Source of the DNA: Combretum micranthum | Taxonomy: Eukaryota > Streptophyta > Magnoliopsida > Myrtales > Combretaceae | Length of the DNA: 64,000 nucleotides | Direction of reading: 5' to 3' | NCBI GenBank assembly: GCA_024138025.1 | Contig: JAMXBD010000428.1 | Location: 930,001 to 994,000 of the forward strand | Part shown: one piece after another, positions 58,284-64,000 of the stretch | Layout: every line of letters starts with the position of its first letter | How positions within the stretch are numbered: position 1 is the first letter of the stretch | Translations under genes and position numbers: made by a program | Notes under the pieces: generated by a model | Told to the model about the DNA's origin: nothing | Database searches by the model: none | Seen by the model: only the letters and a program-made list of their open reading frames with translations

Positions 58284-61200
58284 TAGTCTTTGTTACATGC
58301 CACGAAAAGTAAAGTATGGATTAGTACAGTTTTTAGAATTTAAAGGCAGGTATTGGCTTAGTTGTGTCGTTTAGTGATCGCATGGGATTTCTAACTAAGA
58401 ATGATTCAATCTTGGACTTAGCAACAAAAAACCATGACTATGTATGCAATTGCAAAGTGTGGAAATTGTACTCAAGAAATCAAGTAAGTTCTTAAACTTT
58501 GAGGAATTTGTAAGAATTTAATGGATTTGTATAATGGCAAAAGAAAAAGGGATTTGTATGGAAGAATGTCCATGAATGTGATTAAATGATGATTTTTTAC
58601 TGTGGAAGTAATGATAGGGTTGAATGTGTATGTTTGAAATTGGAATAAGTGATGGAAGTTCGAAATGTTTGAATTTGAATGATATTATATTCATGTTTGG
58701 TCTGATAGAAAAAGATCCAAACCTATGTGAAAAGGCCCCAAATTGTGTTGGCTATCAATCAAAAGGGAACAAGAGAGAAAAACCTGAACCTATTATGTAA
58801 ATGATTGGACGTTTGCAACTTGATCGGCGAGGCTTGAAGTTTTTTCACATGAAAAAAGATCTATACCCTTTTATATATAGGTTCAAATCATTTTTACTTT
58901 AAAAGAGACCCTTAGTTCTTCTGTCTCCCCCACACTGCACCAACCCCAACCCCCTCCCCCCCATCCAAAATCTTCCCATCCCACCAATCCTTTGTTCACT
59001 GTACTGGAATATTTTCTTCAATATGATTTTTAATCAATTAGATTATATTATTTTTACTTATAAAGACACTATTAATTTTTAGGGCGCTCACACCTCATAA
59101 TCATTAAATTAGAATTGCAATCAAGTTTCTAATTCTTTAGACACTTATAACTTGCATGTGCTTATTGGTGTAGTACTCTAATAAATCCAAAAACTATTCG
59201 ATAATTAATATGTTAACTGATTAGTAGACTGAGATTACTAGTGATTAATTAATATGATAATTAATTACAATATGACACGGTAGCCATTGATCAATATGTG
59301 ACGAAATCTCAAGTGGGATCGCATATCGAAAGGATTAATAGATTTAGATTTATTTGTGGGCTCTTGGATATCTAATATCATATATAAATATATATATATA
59401 TATATTATATATATACACGTATGTTTGTTTGAGATTGTGAATTATCCATGTGGTGATTTGTAATACCTGAATATCAAGATTCAAGATAATAAAGGGTAAA
59501 TATTGCATTATATTAAATTATTAGCATGTATGTGTTCTCATAGTAATGATATCCGTAGGTGATTGTGATACTTAATATTGTTTTCTAGTTCACTCTATTA
59601 TATCTAAGATTTTTGAGAATAGATGACGATATAGCTGTATACAATGTTTAAGAATGCGATCTCAATGTGAATTATCAAGGCTAATATTAGGGTGGATAAT
59701 TACTTTTGTAAATTGTGAGAGTTGCTATTATGTGATGTCTAGTTTATAGGCCTCATATAGTTTCTAATGTTTAGGTTCGTAGTTAATGTTAGGCATGTAA
59801 ACCCTATTGATACGTCAGTTGTATTAGTGGATTCTTGAAGCCACTTATAATATGATAGTGATGACTTCATTTTGTTATGTATGGATTTGACATGAGTTGG
59901 AAGTTTGTCCATTAATTATAGATGATTATAATAGGTTATAAGTCTTAACATATGTATAGTTAAAATAAATACTCGACAATTTATTATACTTTGAATTTAG
60001 ATTATGGGGCATTACGTTATAATTTCTACCTCAGTAGCTCTTTCCTTGCACCCGCAATTTATTTCATTTTGTTTTATTGATTGAATTGAACATAATCTTA
60101 AGTGTACAGTAGGCTACTTTAGTGTTAGCTACTCAATTGCCAGCACGTTGAAATCTTTAAAAGACTTTGAGGTAGAAACTGAACCCTTATCCATGTATAA
60201 GAATGCAATCAAGATGGATTTTTCCCGAACCTGATATTCTGCAGAGTTTTTGCAACCTATTCCAAATTCTATAGAGTTCTTGTTATTAAACCCAAAATCC
60301 ATCGGACAAACTCTATAGGGTACTCGAATCCGAACCTGAAACCTAATATAAAATTATAAATTTACATATTAACTATGTAATTTTTTGGCTCCATTTATGT
60401 TCTATGTAATTACAATCCACGAGAAGGACTGGAGGATAGCTGGACCGAAGGAGTGCTTGCAATGAATCAGTGAGTGAGTGAGAGACTGAAAAGAATAGAG
60501 TACAAATTCGTGACCGTGTAGATGAAATTATAAAATGGACTTAGGGTTTTTTTAGTTTTTTTAATGTTTTAATAAAAAAAAAAAAAAAGGCTCCGTCGGG
60601 AGGATAGCTATAGCTTGAAAATTGACATAATATATCTAATATATCTTAACAGATTCGGATTTTTCAACAGGTTTTTATACTATCACAAACTCAACCCAAA
60701 ACCTTATCAGGTTTTATAATTCATCCAAAAACCTCCCAAATCTCATAGAATATTTATTGGATTATATGGATCGGGTAACCTATAAAACCTAACCGCTTAT
60801 ATTGATTCCGCCTCCATAAATTTAATATACCATTCGAGTACTCACGTTTACTTGTCCAATTATGTTCGTTACAAAAGGAATTACAGCTCTAACAACGGTC
60901 ACCATGTAATTAGTTCAATGATGGAAGTTTAAACCCACTACCTTTCTCTCTGTAAAAAGATTAAATTAATTTAGTGAATCTATTCCTGTTCTGGTTAAAT
61001 GGCTTTATCTCGACTTTAGGCGAAGGAAAAGTACCTAAAGTGCCTTCCTCATTCTAGAAACCATCAATGTTTCTGAGTTTTTTGACACTTCACAATGCAA
61101 GCCTAGTATATTCTTTGGTAATGACATCTTACCTGAAATTCAAGTAATTTACAAATCTTATAAAGCTGACTGCCTATTAACTTTATCTTTCAATCATCTC

Positions 61201-62375
61201 TCTCTGTCTCTCTTGAAATACATATTGAGGTGAGTGTTGTCAGTTGTGGCTTGTCGGAAAATACTTGGCCTATTTTAATAACCTCGGGAAAATGCCCCAA
61301 TAATGGACTCCACAGCACTAAATTGTTTAAGTTCCCTGTTTAGTTTTATGTGGATCAACAAAAGTTACTACACTTGTTTCCTAACAAGATTATTAGTAAT
61401 CATCAAAGCAACTTCAAATTGGTAACGCTTAGAGAAAAATGTTTGTAATACTTCTTGACATAAGTAATAGTCAAATCTTGGCAACAAAAAGAAAAACCGA
61501 ATAATTGAATAGCGGATTTTTTTTCACCCACCATGCATTTTCTCGAGAAATAAGGATTTTAGATTTATATCAAAATAGTTTATAAAAATATATCTAGGTT
61601 TACATGGCAAATTAATACTAAAACTTTGATAAAATATGCAATAGTATTCGGACTTCAAAATTAATCAATTTAGTATTTAAAACTTTGAAATTGATTAATT
61701 CAGTACCTGAGAAATAACTTTTCATACATACCAATAGTATCATTGTTAAGTTTTTTAAGTACTAAATTGATTATTTTCAAATTTTAAATATTAAATTAAT
61801 CAAATTCAATATCAAAATAATAATTGTATTTTACTAAATTTTAGATCTGCTCCTAGCATTGTTCCATAAATTTATAACAATAATTTTTCTACCCACTTCA
61901 CCTTTTTGAATATCTGTAAAATGTAATTGGGCCCTGGGCTATTGTTCCGTAAAAGAAACATAGAGAATATACTTCTTTTTTTTCTTTCCTTCTTCTCCAA
62001 CAAAGGATAATAAAACGTTAAAGACCGTTTTGTATTAATTATATATGTTCCTATAAAAATATGATATAATGCATATATGGCAAAAATAGGTCTCCCATCC
62101 AAATGCATGGAGACTAGTCTCCTATTGGACCAATTTCACCCAAATGTTTGCAGACTGGACCACTCAACAGCCTCAAGGTCAAAATTGCCATGATGATCTG
62201 GGCCATAAAACCTCTTCGGCCCTGGGGCCCATAAAACCTAACATAGTAGGACTTTAATCAAGGTGTTAATCGGGTTAGGCATGACCTGATTCCACTGATT
62301 ATACTGGATATGCAGTGGCGACCAACCGACCTTGCCAGTAGTACCATCATTATCCAAATCTTTATTTAATAATTT
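58284..62375. other. Intergenic block, no supported gene
   Basis: No coding region could be supported. A C-run (ccccctccccccc) lies at about 58950-58962. An (AT)n run is at about 59384-59406. 60190-60340 and 60600-60830 contain 'ccgaacctgaaacc', 'aacctaaccg' and 'ggatcgggtaacc' words of the dispersed hAT-like class. 61600-61835 is a diverged sibling of the 30089-30332 MITE. 61872-62108 holds a minus-strand ORF of no recognised family. 62130-62340 is GC-richer but without a long frame. Confidence 0.4.
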
Positions 62376-62607
62376 GATAAATGTTATATTTTATATCTAA
62401 ATTTATAATTTTTTATATTAAATATTTAAGAAAGTTAATCTATTTTTCATTTAATTACTTGTATTTTTGTTTATTTTTGCGAGTAGTTATTTAATAAGTT
62501 AGGCAAAGTATTATAAACGATTATAGCTTGTAAATTCACACTTTCAAATTTTATATAAGTAATTGTAAAAAACCGATAAAGTTTAGATATCCAATGTAAC
62601 ATTTAGC
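62376..62607. mobile_element. Mutator-type MITE with about 27-bp inverted ends (putative)
   Basis: The left end contains aaatgttatattttatat followed by ctaaattt. The reverse complement of the right end contains aaatgttacattggatat followed by ctaaactt. They agree in about 22 of 26 positions. The centre has 'aattacttgtatttttg' mirrored by 'gcgagtagttatttaat'. Copies with the same style lie at 13500-13775, 30930-31130 and 45645-45920. The target duplication could not be read. Confidence 0.6.
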
Positions 62608-63099
62608 CCAATATTACATAAGTTCATTTGCTTATCTTTGAAATATTATTACTTTGGGTTAAGCTACCTAAATTTCTCATTTAGTAAATTTCATCAAAAG
62701 CATTAACGTTTAAAGATAACTTCATTAAAATATCAATGTTTTAAATGGTTAAAAAAAATAACACATTTGGGGATAAATTTAGTTAAGATATCAACATTTC
62801 AAGTAGTTGAAGATAAATTTAGTTAAGATAAACGTTTTAAGTAGTTAAAAAAAAGAATCAATATTTCACAAAATAAATCAAATAAGGTATCAATAATGAC
62901 CATCGAGAAAAATTTGAAAAATTAATTAAAATGTTGATACATTAAATAAACTTTGCAACATATTAATACCTCATTTGATTTACTTTGTGAAATGTTTATA
63001 CCTCTTTTCAACCATTCAAAACATTAATACTTTAAACAAACTTACCTCCAAACGTTGATATCTTTTTATGTAATTTACCTAAATTTCATATATTTTCCA
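62608..63099. mobile_element. Sibling of the 13776-14140 Mutator-like MITE (putative)
   Basis: 62655-63085 repeats, in order, 'cattaacgttt', 'tcaatgttttaaatgg', 'tcaatatttcacaaaata' and 'ccattcaaaacattaata', then 'acgttgatatc' and 'gtaatttacc', matching the layout of the 13776-14140 element. The right end (reverse complement aggtaaattacataaaa) fits; the left end is worn. A short internal duplication ('gataaatttagttaagat' near 62770 and 62814) makes this copy longer. Confidence 0.6.
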
Positions 63100-63599
63100 T
63101 TTCACATTTAAAATTTAAAAAACCTAAATAACGCACTGATTCAAGTTTCTCTTATCGAATTTTACCACATAAAATTGTAGATTACTAAATATTGTACTAA
63201 AGTAAATTTTACTTATCAAATCACCATGTAAGTCTTATTTTTGAAGATATGTAACAAACATTTATTAATCTCAGACTATAGGTGTAAATAGTCATTAGTA
63301 AAATCGTATTCCAATGAGGAAAAATTGGATTGAGCATCTAAGTTTTCTAACAAGACAAAAATATTAAAATTGTTTATACTTTCATCTTCTAATAATTGTC
63401 TAAATTTTTTTTCCCATTTAGTACTTATTTATTCAATTTGGATAAAATTATCTCCATTAATTAAAAAAAAAACAATTATATTGTTTTGCATTTTTGTGTC
63501 TATACTTTAATTTTAATTGCATTTTTGTATATGCACTTTGTTGCTTGCTTAAATCCAATAAAGGTTAGACCTAGGTGATTTGGGCCTTGATCTACGGAT
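63100..63599. other. Intergenic DNA, no gene seen
   Basis: A/T-rich with no long frame and no recognisable element ends. Confidence 0.45.
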
Positions 63600-64000
63600 G
63601 CAAGGACTGCAAATATGGAAAGTCAATTGGTGAAGCACCGCGCAAAGGTCCCGTGTGACCACTTTAATATCTAAGTTAGATATTATCATAGTAAGCCCTT
63701 AGATCGAATAAAAATGAGTGGTTGAGTGCAACATTACCTATCTCCTAAGAGGTAAGCGAGTATTTATAGTTAATTGACCCAGTAGTTATAAATGTCATGG
63801 ACTCATAGATTAGTGGGCAAGTAGACGGTTGGCGATAGTTGTGGAGGATGTGGGGCAGACCCACTATTCCACTACCTTAGGTCCAGTTCGATTGAACTAT
63901 TCATGCTGAGCAGCAAACAAGGCAAAAGCACTCGAGCAAACATTGAGATCGCAATCATGAAGCTGAGCCACTTTATTGTAGGGTTTGTTGCTAAGGTCTC
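63600..64000 (-). mobile_element. LTR-like end of window (putative)
   Basis: The composition rises in G+C. On the minus strand a TATA-like 'actataaatactcgc' lies near 63755-63770, followed by 'ttacctcttaggagatagg'. This is similar in style to plant gypsy LTR promoters. No coding domain is in view and the element would continue past the window edge. Confidence 0.3.

Noticed and set aside
1..64000. CRISPR arrays, bacterial operons, riboswitches, plant virus-like (pararetrovirus) genes, telomere or centromere satellite arrays
   Set aside because: None of the required signatures (regular spaced repeats, ribosome-binding sites with dense ORFs, movement-protein or viral polymerase motifs, TTTAGGG arrays) was seen on either strand.

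Overview
The window looks like a gene-poor, strongly A+T-rich stretch of a flowering-plant nuclear genome. The evidence is two intron-containing genes with GT..AG introns, many small terminal-inverted-repeat elements, decayed Ty1/copia and Ty3/gypsy retrotransposons, candidate tRNA-derived SINEs, and an inserted piece of plastid DNA. I cannot name the species. No bacterial, viral or CRISPR-type system is present, and I found nothing that amounts to a new multi-gene system.

Two host genes are supported. The first (+ strand, 22601-27964) is a ten-exon GDP-fucose protein O-fucosyltransferase family gene (DUF246/PF10250 type), predicted to be a Golgi type II membrane enzyme. The second (- strand, 53359-50971) is a two-exon plant C2H2 zinc-finger protein. 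Both are conserved along most of their length with good splice sites, yet both carry reading-frame breaks. I count seven in the fucosyltransferase (exons 1, 5 and 6) and one in the zinc-finger gene. Each is explained by loss of one or two bases, usually in a homopolymer or dinucleotide run. Adding the lost bases back by count makes the exon phases fit. This suggests uncorrected sequencing indels at least as strongly as pseudogenes.

Layout. 1-4.9 kb: AT-rich intergenic DNA, an LTR-like stretch with a TATA motif, and a PIF/Harbinger-like MITE. 4.96-9.93 kb: two direct copies of a 1.2-1.3 kb unknown repeat flanking a truncated copia element (LTR, primer-binding site, gag, protease, part of integrase). 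10-22.5 kb: intergenic DNA with hAT-like and Mutator-like MITEs, a G-run block that could form quadruplexes, and a candidate SINE. 22.6-28.4 kb: the fucosyltransferase gene. 28.4-50.9 kb: repeats, namely Mutator-like MITEs with 9-bp target-site duplications, an orphan copia RNase H tail, a gypsy gag relic, an LTR fragment, a SINE and a degenerate gag zinc knuckle. 50.9-53.4 kb: the zinc-finger gene. 54.4-54.8 kb: a plastid insertion carrying the whole rrn5 (5S rRNA) and the 5' half of trnC-GCA. 54.8-64 kb: intergenic DNA with an 81-bp tandem duplication, several MITEs and an LTR-like end.

The two genes are 23 kb apart on opposite strands and show no functional link. The repeats are independent insertions, so the window is best read as two genes in a transposon-rich background.
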